Assembly (NCBI RefSeq): GCF_010994755.1 | Contig: NZ_WHSB02000003.1 | Location: 496,001 to 560,000 of the forward strand | Reading direction: 5' to 3' | DNA from: Shinella lacus | Lineage (GTDB): Bacteria; Pseudomonadota; Alphaproteobacteria; Rhizobiales; Rhizobiaceae | Length of the DNA: 64,000 nt | Part shown: positions 53,211 to 61,802 of the stretch, piece by piece | How the letters are laid out: every line of letters starts with the position of its first letter | How positions within the stretch are numbered: position 1 is the first letter of the stretch | Notes under the pieces: generated by a model | What the model was told of the DNA's origin: nothing | The model's input: only the letters and a program-made list of their open reading frames with translations | Databases searched by the model: none | Translations under genes and position numbers: made by a program

Positions 53211-53291
53211 ATGCGCAACGACAGTAAAAGCGGACCGGCATGCATCCAGCACCTGTCGCTCAGTCAGGAGCAGCAATGCGTCGCATCGTGA
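53211..53291 (+). CDS. Possible 26-residue leader peptide overlapping the fabF start
   Basis: This short open frame (MRNDSKSGPACIQHLSLSQE...) begins after a good TAGGAGATCTGAA ribosome site and ends at 53291, 16 bases inside the next gene's coding region in another frame. Its termination over the downstream start would allow translational coupling. It may instead be chance; no family is recognised. Confidence 0.35.
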   Translation: MRNDSKSGPACIQHLSLSQEQQCVAS

Positions 53292-54544
53292 TAACGGGAA
53301 TGGGCGCGCTCAGCCCTTTGGCGGCAGGGGTCGAGGCGACATGGTCGCGACTTCTTGCCGGGCAATCGGGGGTTCGGCGTCTTCCCGAAGACATTGTCGC
53401 CGATCTCGGCTGCAAGATCGGGGGAACGGTGCCTTCGCTGGCGGATGACGCTGCGGCCGGCTTCGATCCCGATCGAACCGTCCCGGCGAAGGATCAGCGC
53501 AAGATGGACCGCTTTATCCTCTTTGCCCTGGCGGCGGCGGCCGAGGCGCTGGAACAGGCGGGCTGGACGCCGGTTACACCAGGCGAACAGCAACGCACGG
53601 CCACGGTGATCGCCACCGGCGTCGGCGGGTTCCCGGCGATTTCCGAAGCGGTGCGCACGGCAGACCAGCGCGGCGTTCGGCGGCTGTCGCCCTTCACCAT
53701 CCCCTCGTTCCTGGCAAACCTTGCCGCCGGCCAGGTCTCGATCCGCCACGGGTTCAAAGGGCCGATCGGCACGCCGGTGACGGCCTGCGCCGCCGGCGTC
53801 CAGGCGATCGGCGACGCCGCACGCCTCATCCGGGCGGACGAGGCCGACATCGCGATCTGCGGCGGGACGGAAGCCTGCATCAACGCCGTCAGCCTCGGCG
53901 GCTTCGCGGCGGCGCGGTCCGTCTCCACGGGTTTCAACGAGACGCCGCAGCGCGCCTCGCGGCCCTTCGATGCCGACCGCGATGGCTTCGTCATGGGCGA
54001 AGGCGCCGGCATCCTCGTGATAGAGGCGCTGGACCATGCCCTGGCGCGCGGGGCGAAACCCATCGCGGAGCTCGTCGGCTATGGCACGACGGCCGACGCC
54101 CACCACATCACATCCGGCCCGGAGGACGGATCGGGCGCGCGGCGCGCCATGGAACTCGCCATCGCGCAGGCGGGCATCGCGCCGGGGGACATCGGCCACC
54201 TGAATGCCCATGCCACCTCGACGCCCGTGGGCGACAAGGGTGAAATCGAGGCCATCAAGGCGGTGTTCGGGCGCGACGGCCGGATCGCCGTGAGCGCGAC
54301 GAAATCCGCAACCGGGCACCTGCTCGGTGCGGCGGGCGGGCTGGAAGCCATCTTCACCCTGCTCGCGCTCCGCGACCAGGTCGCGCCGCCGAGCTTGAAC
54401 CTCGAAATGCCCGACCCTGCCGCCGAGGGGATAGACTTCGTCACCGGCCGGGCACGGGCGATGGCGTTCGACCATGCCATTTCCAACGGTTTTGGTTTTG
54501 GCGGCGTGAATGCCAGCGTCCTGTTTCGCCGATGGGTGGGGTGA
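53276..54544 (+). CDS. fabF: Beta-ketoacyl-ACP synthase II paralogue (FabF-like)
   Basis: This 422-residue condensing enzyme has the KAS Cys-His-His triad: TPVTACAAGVQAIGDA (cysteine), NAHATSTPVGDKGE (histidine) and SATKSATGHLLGAAGG (histidine), with MGEGAGILVIEALDHALARG between and a C-terminal NGFGFGGVNASVLF. It condenses malonyl-ACP with an acyl-ACP. There is no acyl carrier protein, FabG or FabI set around it, so it is an accessory copy, perhaps for a special fatty acid or secondary product together with the SDR. The start at 53276 is set by a CAGGAG six bases upstream. Confidence 0.93.
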   Translation: MRRIVITGMGALSPLAAGVEATWSRLLAGQSGVRRLPEDIVADLGCKIGGTVPSLADDAAAGFDPDRTVPAKDQRKMDRFILFALAAAAEALEQAGWTPVTPGEQQRTATVIATGVGGFPAISEAVRTADQRGVRRLSPFTIPSFLANLAAGQVSIRHGFKGPIGTPVTACAAGVQAIGDAARLIRADEADIAICGGTEACINAVSLGGFAAARSVSTGFNETPQRASRPFDADRDGFVMGEGAGILVIEALDHALARGAKPIAELVGYGTTADAHHITSGPEDGSGARRAMELAIAQAGIAPGDIGHLNAHATSTPVGDKGEIEAIKAVFGRDGRIAVSATKSATGHLLGAAGGLEAIFTLLALRDQVAPPSLNLEMPDPAAEGIDFVTGRARAMAFDHAISNGFGFGGVNASVLFRRWVG

Positions 54545-54879
54545 ACGACACGAGATAACGCGGCCGGCCCATGAACGGGCCGGCCTCGGCAGAGGCGACA
54601 CCGGGTCGTATTGTTCATAAAAAAGGGACTTGCCGCGCAACGTCGTCAGGCGTAAATGGCGTTTACCGCGAAAAGCGGCTGCTTCCCTTGATCCGCCCAC
54701 TGGCGGAGTAAACAGGTGGACGAATTGTCGTCCAGGCGGCCAAGCACACGCCCTCCATGCATTTTTGAGCATGGTTCGGCCAGCGTTCCCAAGAAACCCA
54801 TCGCCTGAGGTCCCTCAGGCCAAATCGCAAGCCGTCTGCGCCTCGCGGCGTCGTGCGCTTGCGTCGACCGGAACCCGCT
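54545..54879. other. 335-bp gap between fabF paralogue and MFS exporter
   Basis: It starts with the fabF terminator candidate (54562-54585). The remainder holds a promoter-like AT-poor stretch without clear boxes and no credible reading frame. A control region for the tetracycline-exporter-like gene is expected, but no repressor gene or operator repeat is visible beside it. Confidence 0.45.
54562..54585 (+). terminator. Stem-loop after the fabF paralogue
   Basis: GGCCGGCCC and GGGCCGGCC form a perfect 9-bp stem with a six-base loop (ATGAAC), 17 bases past the stop codon. There is no T-run, so it is a factor-assisted terminator or 3' stabiliser. Confidence 0.6.
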
Positions 54880-56073
54880 ATGAACAAATCCCTCATCGTC
54901 ATCTTCACCGCCATTGTCCTCGATGCCGTCGGCATCGGCCTCATCTTTCCCATTCTCCCCTCGCTGCTGCAGGAGGTGACGCACGCCGACAACGTTGCGC
55001 CCACCATCGGCATCATGACGGCGCTCTATGCGATCATGCAGTTCATCTTCGCACCGGTACTCGGCTCGCTGAGCGACCGGCTCGGCCGGCGCCCGGTCCT
55101 GCTGATCTCGCTCGGCGGTGCGGCCATCAACTACCTGTTCCTCGCTTTCGCCCCCAGCCTCTGGATGCTGCTGCTCGGCCGCGCCATCGCCGGCGTGACG
55201 AGCGCCAATATCTCGGTGGCGACCGCCTACATCACCGACATTTCCCCCGAGGACAAACGCGCGCGCCGCTTTGGCCTCTTCAACGCGATGTTCGGCATGG
55301 GCTTCATCATCGGCCCCGTACTCGGCGGCGCGCTGGGTGATTACTGGCTGCGGCTGCCGTTCGTCGCCGCTGCCGTGCTGAACGGCTGCAATCTCTTGCT
55401 GGCGCACTTCGCGCTGCCGGAATCGCGCATCCCGACCCGCGAGAAGATCGACCTCTCGGCGCTCAATCCGCTCCGACCGCTGCGTTGGGTCTTCTCGATG
55501 AAGCGCCTGCTGCCGATCGTCATCATCTTCTTCGTCTTCAGCGCCACCGGCGAGGTCTACGGCATCTGCTGGGCGCTCTGGGGCAGCGACACCTTCCACT
55601 GGAACGGGCTCTGGATCGGCCTTTCGCTCGGCACCTTCGGCGTCTGCCAGACGCTGGCCCAGGCTTTCCTTCCCGGCCCTGCCGTCAAACATTTCGGCGA
55701 GCGTGCCACCATCCTGACGGGCGTCGCCGGCGCCTGCGTGGCGCTCATCGTCATGGCCTTCGCCACCGAAGGCTGGATGATCTTCGCGATCATGCCGGTA
55801 TTCGCGCTTGCCGGCATCGGCGTGCCGGCGTTGCAGTCGCTCGCGACCCGGCAGGTGGACGAGACCCAGCAGGGCCAGTTCCAGGGCGTGCTGGCGTCGG
55901 CCGTAAGCCTCGCCTCGATCGTCACTCCATTGGGGTTCTCAAGCTTCTATTTCGTCGTCAGGGAGGAATGGCCGGGCGCGATCTGGCTGTCGGTCGTCGT
56001 CGTTTACGCGATCAGCGTGCCCCTCGTGCTCGGCTTGCGCTTCAAGAGGCCCGTGGCGGCTCCGGCACTTTAG
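54880..56073 (+). CDS. MFS efflux transporter, TetA-like
   Basis: This 397-residue protein with twelve membrane spans resembles the tetracycline/H+ antiporter group: VLDAVGIGLIFPILPSLLQEV in span 1, the loop GSLSDRLGRRPVLLISLGGAAINYL, GRAIAGVTSANISVATAYITDI in span 4, and GMGFIIGPVLGGALGDYW, the antiporter motif of span 5. It would export a hydrophobic compound in exchange for protons. No TetR-type repressor gene adjoins it, so a role in tetracycline resistance itself is uncertain. It is convergent with the esterase gene at 56095. Confidence 0.9.
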   Translation: MNKSLIVIFTAIVLDAVGIGLIFPILPSLLQEVTHADNVAPTIGIMTALYAIMQFIFAPVLGSLSDRLGRRPVLLISLGGAAINYLFLAFAPSLWMLLLGRAIAGVTSANISVATAYITDISPEDKRARRFGLFNAMFGMGFIIGPVLGGALGDYWLRLPFVAAAVLNGCNLLLAHFALPESRIPTREKIDLSALNPLRPLRWVFSMKRLLPIVIIFFVFSATGEVYGICWALWGSDTFHWNGLWIGLSLGTFGVCQTLAQAFLPGPAVKHFGERATILTGVAGACVALIVMAFATEGWMIFAIMPVFALAGIGVPALQSLATRQVDETQQGQFQGVLASAVSLASIVTPLGFSSFYFVVREEWPGAIWLSVVVVYAISVPLVLGLRFKRPVAAPAL

Positions 56074-56094
56074 AAAGGTGCTGCCAGGCGCCGC

Positions 56095-56823
56095 TTAAAT
56101 ATAGAGCGGCGCCATTCTCCGCCACGCGCCGGCACGGTGGGCGCGGCCATCCCAGAAATGCAGCTGGTGGCCAACGCCCTTGTCGGTCAACACCTGGCTG
56201 AGATGGCGGTTGTTGTCGAGGAACGGATCCTCATTGCCGATGGTCAGGACGATGTCGACCTGCTTGAGCCTGTCCAGCCGCCAGTCGCAGGAAAGCTGCG
56301 GCAGGAAATGCGTTGGCGTGTGAAAATAGATGGTGTCGTCGTAATAGCCGCTAAAAAGGTCGTCGAAGCTTTCCACCTTCAATGTCAGGTCATAACGGCC
56401 CGAAAAGGCGACGAGCTTGCGGAAGAGATGCGGGTGGCGAAACACCAGACTGGCAGCCTGATAGGCGCCGAGGCTGCATCCCTGCACGATGGTGCAGTCA
56501 TGCGCATTCTTCTGCGCCATCAGCGGCAGCACTTCGTTGAGCACATAATCTTCAAGTGCTGCGTGACGCCGGATGCGATCCGCCGGATGCCGGTGGGAAC
56601 CGTAAAAACTCTCATTGGCCAGCCCGTCGATGCAATAGAGCTGAAGATGGCCGGCCGAGAGCTTCTCGCCGAGGCTGCCGACGATGCCGAGCTGCTCATA
56701 TTCCCAGAACCGCCCGTCCCGTGTCGGAAACATCAGCACCTTGGCACCGGCATGGCCGAATACCAGGAGTTCCATATCGCGATGAAGCCTGGGGCTGTAC
56801 CAGCGGAAATATTCGCGGTTCAT
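56095..56823 (-). CDS. Esterase family protein (esterase D/PHB depolymerase-like)
   Basis: This 242-residue alpha/beta hydrolase has a nucleophile elbow VQGCSLGAYQAASLVFRHP (serine about residue 117), a preceding ANESFYGSHRHPADRIRR and a C-terminal histidine region (GVGHQLHFWDGRAHRAGAW). The start overlaps the acetyl-xylan-esterase-like gene stop by four bases (ATGA). It likely removes acyl groups from a small substrate in the cytoplasm. It ends the long leftward gene set. Confidence 0.83.
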   Translation of the reverse strand: MNREYFRWYSPRLHRDMELLVFGHAGAKVLMFPTRDGRFWEYEQLGIVGSLGEKLSAGHLQLYCIDGLANESFYGSHRHPADRIRRHAALEDYVLNEVLPLMAQKNAHDCTIVQGCSLGAYQAASLVFRHPHLFRKLVAFSGRYDLTLKVESFDDLFSGYYDDTIYFHTPTHFLPQLSCDWRLDRLKQVDIVLTIGNEDPFLDNNRHLSQVLTDKGVGHQLHFWDGRAHRAGAWRRMAPLYI

Positions 56824-57779
56824 GGCGCCTTGAAGAGTTTTCCGATCTTCTCTCGCAACAAAGCTCTCTGTGCTGCGGCGCCAACGTAGTCGAAATGACC
56901 TGCGTCCAGTATGAAACTTTCGTTAAATTTCGGCGGTGCATTTGCCACGGCGAACTGGCAGGGCGGGGCCACCGCGGGATCAAAAAGGGCCGGCGCCATC
57001 AGCATCGGCACGGCAATGCGCGACGCCGCCGTCGCCGCATCGAACAGGCGCAGATTTTCAAGCACATCGGGATGCCGCCGCTGGTAGATCTGCACGGCCT
57101 GCGCGCTGCCGGTGGTGGGCAAGGTCAGCCACAGTGGCCGGTGCCCGAAGGTCGGCACCTCCAGATATCCACGGTCTATCCTCTTATCGAACGGAATGGC
57201 CAGTGCCCCGATGCCGCCGCCGAAACTGATGCCGCTATAGCCGATATGCCCGGCGGTCTCGGGAAAAAGGCGGATGAGCGCGGAGACGGCAAGCCACAGG
57301 TCTTCGACGCAACCGGCGATGATGTAGTCGTCGGGTTTGTCGATGTCATTGAGGACGTGCCATGCCGGGCTTTCAGAAATCGGCGGCCTCGCGCTGCGCG
57401 ACAATCCCCGGAAACAGGGAAACAGGATCGCCGTCTCCTCGACCGGGATGTCGAAATCGGGTTGCTCGCGCCCGCCGTAACCATGGCCGACCACGAGGCC
57501 GCGCCGGACGATGCCGGTGCGAGGAACAAGCAGCCATCCGCCGATCTGGAAGGAGCCTGTCGAGGTGTAGACGATGTCGCTGACCTGCCAGTCCGGATGG
57601 CTGGCCGTGCTCCCGCTGAGGGACGGCATAGGATCGACGGCAAGCGCCTTGCGATAGCGCCCTTCCCAGAATGCCGCGAAGCCTTCCGGCGCCGGGGGCG
57701 GCCGGACGGCGAGAAGCTGTTCGAGCGTCATGCCATAGGTCGGATCGAAGTCGAAAGGATGGGGCGTCGGAACGCTCAT
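56820..57779 (-). CDS. Acetyl xylan esterase (AXE1/carbohydrate esterase 7-like) hydrolase
   Basis: This 319-residue alpha/beta hydrolase matches the AXE1 family. Its N-terminus reads FDFDPTYGMTLEQLLAV, then GWLLVPRTGIVRRGLVVGHGYGGREQPD, the serine elbow HIGYSGISFGGGIGALAIPFD, an EVPTFGHRP segment and a C-terminal catalytic histidine in DAGHFDYVG. Members deacetylate sugars and cephalosporin C. In an operon with a glycosyltransferase it may remove acyl groups from a glycoconjugate. The start at 57779 gives the family N-terminus. Confidence 0.85.
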   Translation of the reverse strand: MSVPTPHPFDFDPTYGMTLEQLLAVRPPPAPEGFAAFWEGRYRKALAVDPMPSLSGSTASHPDWQVSDIVYTSTGSFQIGGWLLVPRTGIVRRGLVVGHGYGGREQPDFDIPVEETAILFPCFRGLSRSARPPISESPAWHVLNDIDKPDDYIIAGCVEDLWLAVSALIRLFPETAGHIGYSGISFGGGIGALAIPFDKRIDRGYLEVPTFGHRPLWLTLPTTGSAQAVQIYQRRHPDVLENLRLFDAATAASRIAVPMLMAPALFDPAVAPPCQFAVANAPPKFNESFILDAGHFDYVGAAAQRALLREKIGKLFKAP

Positions 57780-57841
57780 GGGGCCGGCTTTGCTGCGGAA
57801 TCGGACAACCTGGATACCATGAGTTGTCGATCCGGCGGATA

Positions 57842-58075
57842 TCAGGCTTCGGGGCCGTATCCCGGCATTCTGTATATCGTGGCGGAACGTTCCTGGATAT
57901 CCGGCCCATAGACCTTGGCCATCCATTCCTCGTCCTTGAAATCCTCGATCGCGACGGACACGAGATTTTCGCCGCAGCCCAACGATTCCGTCACGGCCCT
58001 TGTCAGCGCCTCCGTGAGCGCCTGCTTCTGCTCCTCCGTGCGACCTTCGAGCATTTTCAATATGACGTGCGGCAT
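57842..58075 (-). CDS. 4-Oxalocrotonate tautomerase-like protein
   Basis: This 77-residue protein has the catalytic N-terminal proline after Met (MPHVILKMLEGRTEEQKQ), and the rest (TEALTRAVTESLG; VSVAIEDFKDEEW) fits the 4-OT/MIF superfamily. It would use Pro as base to shift a double bond in an enol or oxo acid. GAGGAG lies eight bases before the start. It sits between the small membrane protein and the acetyl-xylan-esterase-like gene. Confidence 0.87.
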   Translation of the reverse strand: MPHVILKMLEGRTEEQKQALTEALTRAVTESLGCGENLVSVAIEDFKDEEWMAKVYGPDIQERSATIYRMPGYGPEA

Positions 58076-58212
58076 CGTGGTCTCCTCAACAGCCGAGCGT
58101 GCGTTCGACGCTCCGCGGCGATTCTTATCGCCGCATCGGCAAACTGAGAAGAGGCCACTGAAAGTGAGTGGCGCAAGACCCCTATATGGACTGAAATCAG
58201 AAGAAACGCGTA

Positions 58213-58374
58213 TCAGCCGACGAGGCCGAAGACGACGGCGCTGACGAAGAGGAAGGCGACGACGACGGCGATGTTGCTCACCAGGACCTGCCGCTCCGCG
58301 CGGCGAGCCCTGCGGTCGCTCGTTGCGCTGAAGGAACCATAGGTGGAACGGCCGCCGAGTTTCGCATTGCTCAT
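58213..58374 (-). CDS. Small single-span membrane protein (53 residues)
   Basis: This short frame encodes a basic, serine-rich N-terminal half (MSNAKLGGRSTYGSFSATSD, then RRARRAERQVL) and one hydrophobic span (NIAVVVAFLFVSAVVFGLVG) at the C-terminus. The positive-inside rule predicts a cytoplasmic N-terminus. AAGGGA lies eight bases before the ATG, and the codon use is that of the neighbouring genes, so I take it as real. The function is unknown. It lies between the tautomerase gene and the saccharopine-dehydrogenase-like gene on the same strand. Confidence 0.6.
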   Translation of the reverse strand: MSNAKLGGRSTYGSFSATSDRRARRAERQVLVSNIAVVVAFLFVSAVVFGLVG

Positions 58375-58538
58375 TCGCAATCATCCCTTGCTGTGGAGGC
58401 CGGATTTTCCAGTCTCTCCGTGGCGGACATTCATGCCCGCCCGTTCTCTAGAGATGATTTATATATTATCCCTATAAGATTGGTAGGGTATTTTTTCTCA
58501 TTTTCGCCACACTCGTGAATTCGCCTTTCACACTTTCG

Positions 58539-59726
58539 TCATGAGACAATTTTTGCGATACGGAATTTCCGTTTTTCCAGTTCCGGAAAATAAGTCGCGA
58601 CGTCGAAATAGCTTTCCGGCGCGTGCACGCCCGGCTTCTTCGGATTGGCGAGAATGAGCTGCGCGGCGATGGAGGCATTCATCGAGGTGCAGGCATCGAC
58701 ATAGGGTGCATACATCGGATTCGGCGAGACCGTCACCTCGACCCGCACCGTGCGCTCCACGCCATCCTTCCGGCCGCGGCCGATGGCGAAATGGATTTCG
58801 TGGCTGTCCTGCGCCGGGATCTTGTTGGCATTCTTGCGGATATTGCGCTCGATCACCTTGTTCAGCACGTCAAGCGGCTTGACCTTGACCCCGCCGATCT
58901 CGACCGGCTCGTCGAAGTCGCCGAAGCCCGCCTTTACCAGGCCGATCCACGCCTCGTGTTCGCGATGCGGCAGGTGCAGCTTCCAGGAGAATTCCCGGAT
59001 ACCCTTCTCGCGGATGCCGTCTGCGAGTGGCACGGTGAGCTGCTCGGAATGCGGCGAATGCAGGAATTCGCAGCGTCCCCACGGCTCCGGCAGGTCGAGG
59101 AATTCGCTACCGCTCATCGGCGCGCATTCGACATGTTTGCCGTCGTAGAACTGCGTGCTCGGATGGGCATATTCGGCAAGCACCGTCGAGACGCTGTAGG
59201 GCGGCACGAGGACGGGGTTTTCATCGCCGGTAAGTTCTGCCGCCCAGTAGAGGTTGATCCTGTCGATTTCGTCCAGTTCGTCGGCGACCGCCCGGCAGAT
59301 GACGTTTGACATGCCCGGATCCGCACCGCAGCCGATGACCGCCGGCACGCCCGCCGCCTTGAAGCGCTCATGCTCGGCAAGCTGCTTGACCGTATAGGTG
59401 CCGAGGCCGCCGAGATCCATGTAAGGCACCTTGAGCGCGAGTGCGGCCTCGAAAATCCTCATCTGGAAGCCGAGCAGCGTCGGCACGCAATTGATGCAGA
59501 TATCGGCGCCGGCGATCGCCGCACTCAGCGCGTCCGGGTTCGTCACGTCGAGATCGACGAGCGTGATGCGCGGGTCGCCGAGTTCGCGCGCCAGTGCCTC
59601 CATCTTCTCCCGCGAGGCGTCGCACAGACGGATGGTGGTAATATCAATGATGGCGCGGTTGGAGACGAGGTCGCGCACGATGCCCGCGCCCATGAAGCCC
59701 GCGCCGCCGAGAAGGGTGATGATCAT
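58539..59726 (-). CDS. Saccharopine dehydrogenase family protein
   Basis: This 395-residue oxidoreductase has the N-terminal Rossmann motif ITLLGGAGFMGAGIVRDL, DADICINCVPTLLGFQMRIFEAAL, then VIGCGADPGMSNVICR and YMDLGGLG, all typical of the saccharopine/carboxynorspermidine dehydrogenase group. It likely forms or breaks a secondary amine between an amino acid and an oxo acid using NAD(P). It follows the aldehyde dehydrogenase by 27 bases in the leftward set. This enzyme type, beside an aldehyde dehydrogenase and a polyamine-type ATPase, hints at amino acid or amine catabolism. Confidence 0.85.
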   Translation of the reverse strand: MIITLLGGAGFMGAGIVRDLVSNRAIIDITTIRLCDASREKMEALARELGDPRITLVDLDVTNPDALSAAIAGADICINCVPTLLGFQMRIFEAALALKVPYMDLGGLGTYTVKQLAEHERFKAAGVPAVIGCGADPGMSNVICRAVADELDEIDRINLYWAAELTGDENPVLVPPYSVSTVLAEYAHPSTQFYDGKHVECAPMSGSEFLDLPEPWGRCEFLHSPHSEQLTVPLADGIREKGIREFSWKLHLPHREHEAWIGLVKAGFGDFDEPVEIGGVKVKPLDVLNKVIERNIRKNANKIPAQDSHEIHFAIGRGRKDGVERTVRVEVTVSPNPMYAPYVDACTSMNASIAAQLILANPKKPGVHAPESYFDVATYFPELEKRKFRIAKIVS

Positions 59727-59753
59727 TGTATTTTCCTCAAAAAGTTGCCAGCT

Positions 59754-61259
59754 TCAGACGTGCTTGCGCCCGCCCTCCTCGTAGAACCAGTCGTCCGGAT
59801 AGGGATACCACCAGCTCTGGATCACTGGCTTGTGGTCGATGATGACCATCTTGGAGCGGCGGAAGGCATCGAGGCCGAGTTTCGAAAGCTCGCGGCCGAG
59901 GCCGGACTTCTTCCAGCCGCCGAAGGGCAGCGCGTCGTTGTCGATCAGCGGATTGTTGACCCAGACCATGCCCGCCTCCAGCCGGTCCGCCGCCTCCATC
60001 GCCTCTTCGAGCGAGGTGGTGAAGATGGAGGCGCCGAGGCCGAACTCACTGTCGTTCGCCCGCTCGATCGCCTCGTCGAAGTCGGCGACCCGCATCACCG
60101 CCGCGACGGGGCCGAAGCACTCTTCCCGCATGATGGCCATGTCAGGCGTGCAGCCGGTGAGAATGGTCGGCTCGTAGAACCAGCCCGTCGGCTCGCTTTC
60201 CGGGATCTTTCCGCCGACCACGACGGTGGCGCCCTTGGCCTTCGCATCCTCGACCAGCCGGATGACCTTGACCCGCGCCGCCTCGCTCACCAGCGGGCCG
60301 ATTTCTGCGCGGGTCAGGCCGTTGCCGATGCGCAGCCGCTTCGTCTCGGCCGTGAACTTTTCGATGAAGGCATCGTGCACGGCATCGACAACGAAGAAGC
60401 GCTCCGCCGAAGTGCAGACCTGGCCGGACATGTGGAAGGCGGCGGTGACGGCACCTGCGGCCGCGACATCGAGCGGCGCATGCGCCGTGATGATCATCGG
60501 ATCGGACCCGCCCGCCTCGATCACCGCCGTCTTCATCTCCCCCGCCGCCGCCATCGCCACGGCCTTGCCCGCAGCAACCGAGCCGGTAAAGGCCACCGCA
60601 TGGGTCTTGGGCGAGGCGATCAGCGCGCTGCCGAGTTCCGCCCCGCCCGGCAGGCAGGCGATCAAGCCATCCGGCAAGGCCTCGAAGACAGCCATGAATT
60701 CCAACGTGGAGAGCGTCGTCGCGGGTGCCGGCTTGATGATGCAGGCATTGCCGGAGGCAAGCGACGCGGCGACCGTCCAGCACATCAGCAGGATCGGGAA
60801 ATTGAACGGCATGATATGCACGCTGGTGCCGAGCGCCTCATAGCGCGCGTGCTGGAAGGAACCCGCCTGTGTCGTGCCGGCCACCTTGCCCGCCTCGTCG
60901 CGCGCCATTTCGGCGAAATAGTGGAAGGCGCCGGCGCAATTGGCAACCTCGCCGATCGCCTCGGGATAGGGTTTGCCCATCTCGCGCGACATCAGCTCCG
61001 CGCAGCGCCGCATGTCCGTCGCCTCGATGCGGTTCGCGATGCGGTGGAGGATGGCGGCACGCGTCTTGGCGTCGAGCCGCTTCCACTCACGCTGCGCCTT
61101 GGCGGCGTCGTCCAGTACCGTCTCCATCTCCGCTAGCGTGGTATCGGCGATGGTGCCGACGGTCGCGAGCGTCGCCGGGTCGATCACGGCGTGGCGCGTG
61201 CCATCGCTCGGGAGATAGGCCGGATGCCGGTAGAACACGGGTTCGGCGGGGTTGAACAT
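59754..61259 (-). CDS. NAD(P)-dependent aldehyde dehydrogenase
   Basis: This 501-residue enzyme is complete. It has the N-loop HIMPFNFP (about residues 148-155), the Rossmann AFTGSVAAGKAV, the catalytic glutamate region VIEAGGSDP, the catalytic cysteine SGQVCTSAERFF, ECFGPVAAVMR and the C-terminal PFGGWKKSGLGREL. It oxidises an aldehyde to the acid. Succinate-semialdehyde or aminoaldehyde substrates are typical. The start at 61259 follows AGGAAAATG. It is the intact counterpart for comparison with the deleted enzyme at 33956-34987. Confidence 0.94.
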   Translation of the reverse strand: MFNPAEPVFYRHPAYLPSDGTRHAVIDPATLATVGTIADTTLAEMETVLDDAAKAQREWKRLDAKTRAAILHRIANRIEATDMRRCAELMSREMGKPYPEAIGEVANCAGAFHYFAEMARDEAGKVAGTTQAGSFQHARYEALGTSVHIMPFNFPILLMCWTVAASLASGNACIIKPAPATTLSTLEFMAVFEALPDGLIACLPGGAELGSALIASPKTHAVAFTGSVAAGKAVAMAAAGEMKTAVIEAGGSDPMIITAHAPLDVAAAGAVTAAFHMSGQVCTSAERFFVVDAVHDAFIEKFTAETKRLRIGNGLTRAEIGPLVSEAARVKVIRLVEDAKAKGATVVVGGKIPESEPTGWFYEPTILTGCTPDMAIMREECFGPVAAVMRVADFDEAIERANDSEFGLGASIFTTSLEEAMEAADRLEAGMVWVNNPLIDNDALPFGGWKKSGLGRELSKLGLDAFRRSKMVIIDHKPVIQSWWYPYPDDWFYEEGGRKHV

Positions 61260-61292
61260 GGCATTTTCCTTTGCTGTCGGCGGGAGCAGCAG

Positions 61293-61418
61293 CCCCCTCA
61301 CCCTGCCCTCTCCCCGAGGGGAGAGGGGGATGCCGCATGTGCGGCGCTGGCGAATACCCCCTCAACGGTCACTTCTCCCCGGCGGGGAGAAGGTGCCCCG
61401 AAAGGGGCGAATGAGGGG
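61293..61418. repeat. RIME-like palindromic intergenic repeat
   Basis: A mosaic of three hairpins fills the gap between the aldehyde dehydrogenase and cupin genes: CCCTCTCCC/GGGAGAGGG (61306-61327), CTTCTCCCC/GGGGAGAAG (61372-61392) and GCCCC/GGGGC (61395-61408). The whole is bounded by CCCCTCA and TGAGGGG in inverted orientation. Such elements are common between genes in Rhizobium, Agrobacterium and Sinorhizobium and can shape mRNA ends. It lies within a probable operon. Confidence 0.85.
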
Positions 61419-61425
61419 TATCCTG

Positions 61426-61773
61426 CTACCGGATCATGTAGACCTTCTTCACCGTCTCATGGACCGTGCATTCGCCCTTCCAGTCCTTCGGGAAGAAAGC
61501 GGCCGTATCCGGCGTGATCTCGATCACCTCGCCGCTTTCATGCACATAGGTGCACCGGCCTTCGAGGAAATGGCAGAACTCGTCGCTGGTGACGTGGCAG
61601 AACCATTTGCCGGGTGTGCAGATCCACAGGCCGCTTTCGGATTCGCCGTTCGGGCCTTTGTAGATGACCTTGCCGGAGGTGCGGCTTTCGCCCTCGATCA
61701 TGGTGGGGATGACGCCCCAGTCCTTGAGGTCGGTTTCTTCCAGCGGCTTGCGCATCAGGGGTGTCGCGGTCAT
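61426..61773 (-). CDS. DUF861 cupin-like protein
   Basis: This 115-residue protein of the DUF861 (ureidoglycolate-hydrolase-like cupin_3) group has GLWICTPGKWFCHVTSDEFCHFLEG (motif 1, with a conserved histidine and glutamate) and ITPDTAAFFPKDWKGECTVHETV (motif 2). A close paralogue follows at 61803-62165. Such cupins often act as small enzymes or metabolite sensors. It sits downstream of a glycosyltransferase gene on the same strand. Confidence 0.85.
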   Translation of the reverse strand: MTATPLMRKPLEETDLKDWGVIPTMIEGESRTSGKVIYKGPNGESESGLWICTPGKWFCHVTSDEFCHFLEGRCTYVHESGEVIEITPDTAAFFPKDWKGECTVHETVKKVYMIR

Positions 61774-61802
61774 TGAGGGTTTCCTTTCGGTTTCTTCTTG
61801 CG

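Noticed and set aside
54880-56073. Acquired tetracycline resistance determinant
   Set aside because: The exporter is TetA-like, but there is no divergent tetR gene, transposon or integron sequence, and chromosomal homologues of this type are common.
58465-58500. Rho-independent terminator in the AT-rich stretch before the saccharopine-type gene end
   Set aside because: A T-run is present, but the pairing before it is only four bases (CCCT/AGGG), and it faces rightward where no gene ends nearby.
59370-61136. 588-codon plus-strand frame opposite two dehydrogenases
   Set aside because: Antisense shadow of the aldehyde dehydrogenase and saccharopine-type genes, with low-complexity Arg/His/Asp composition.
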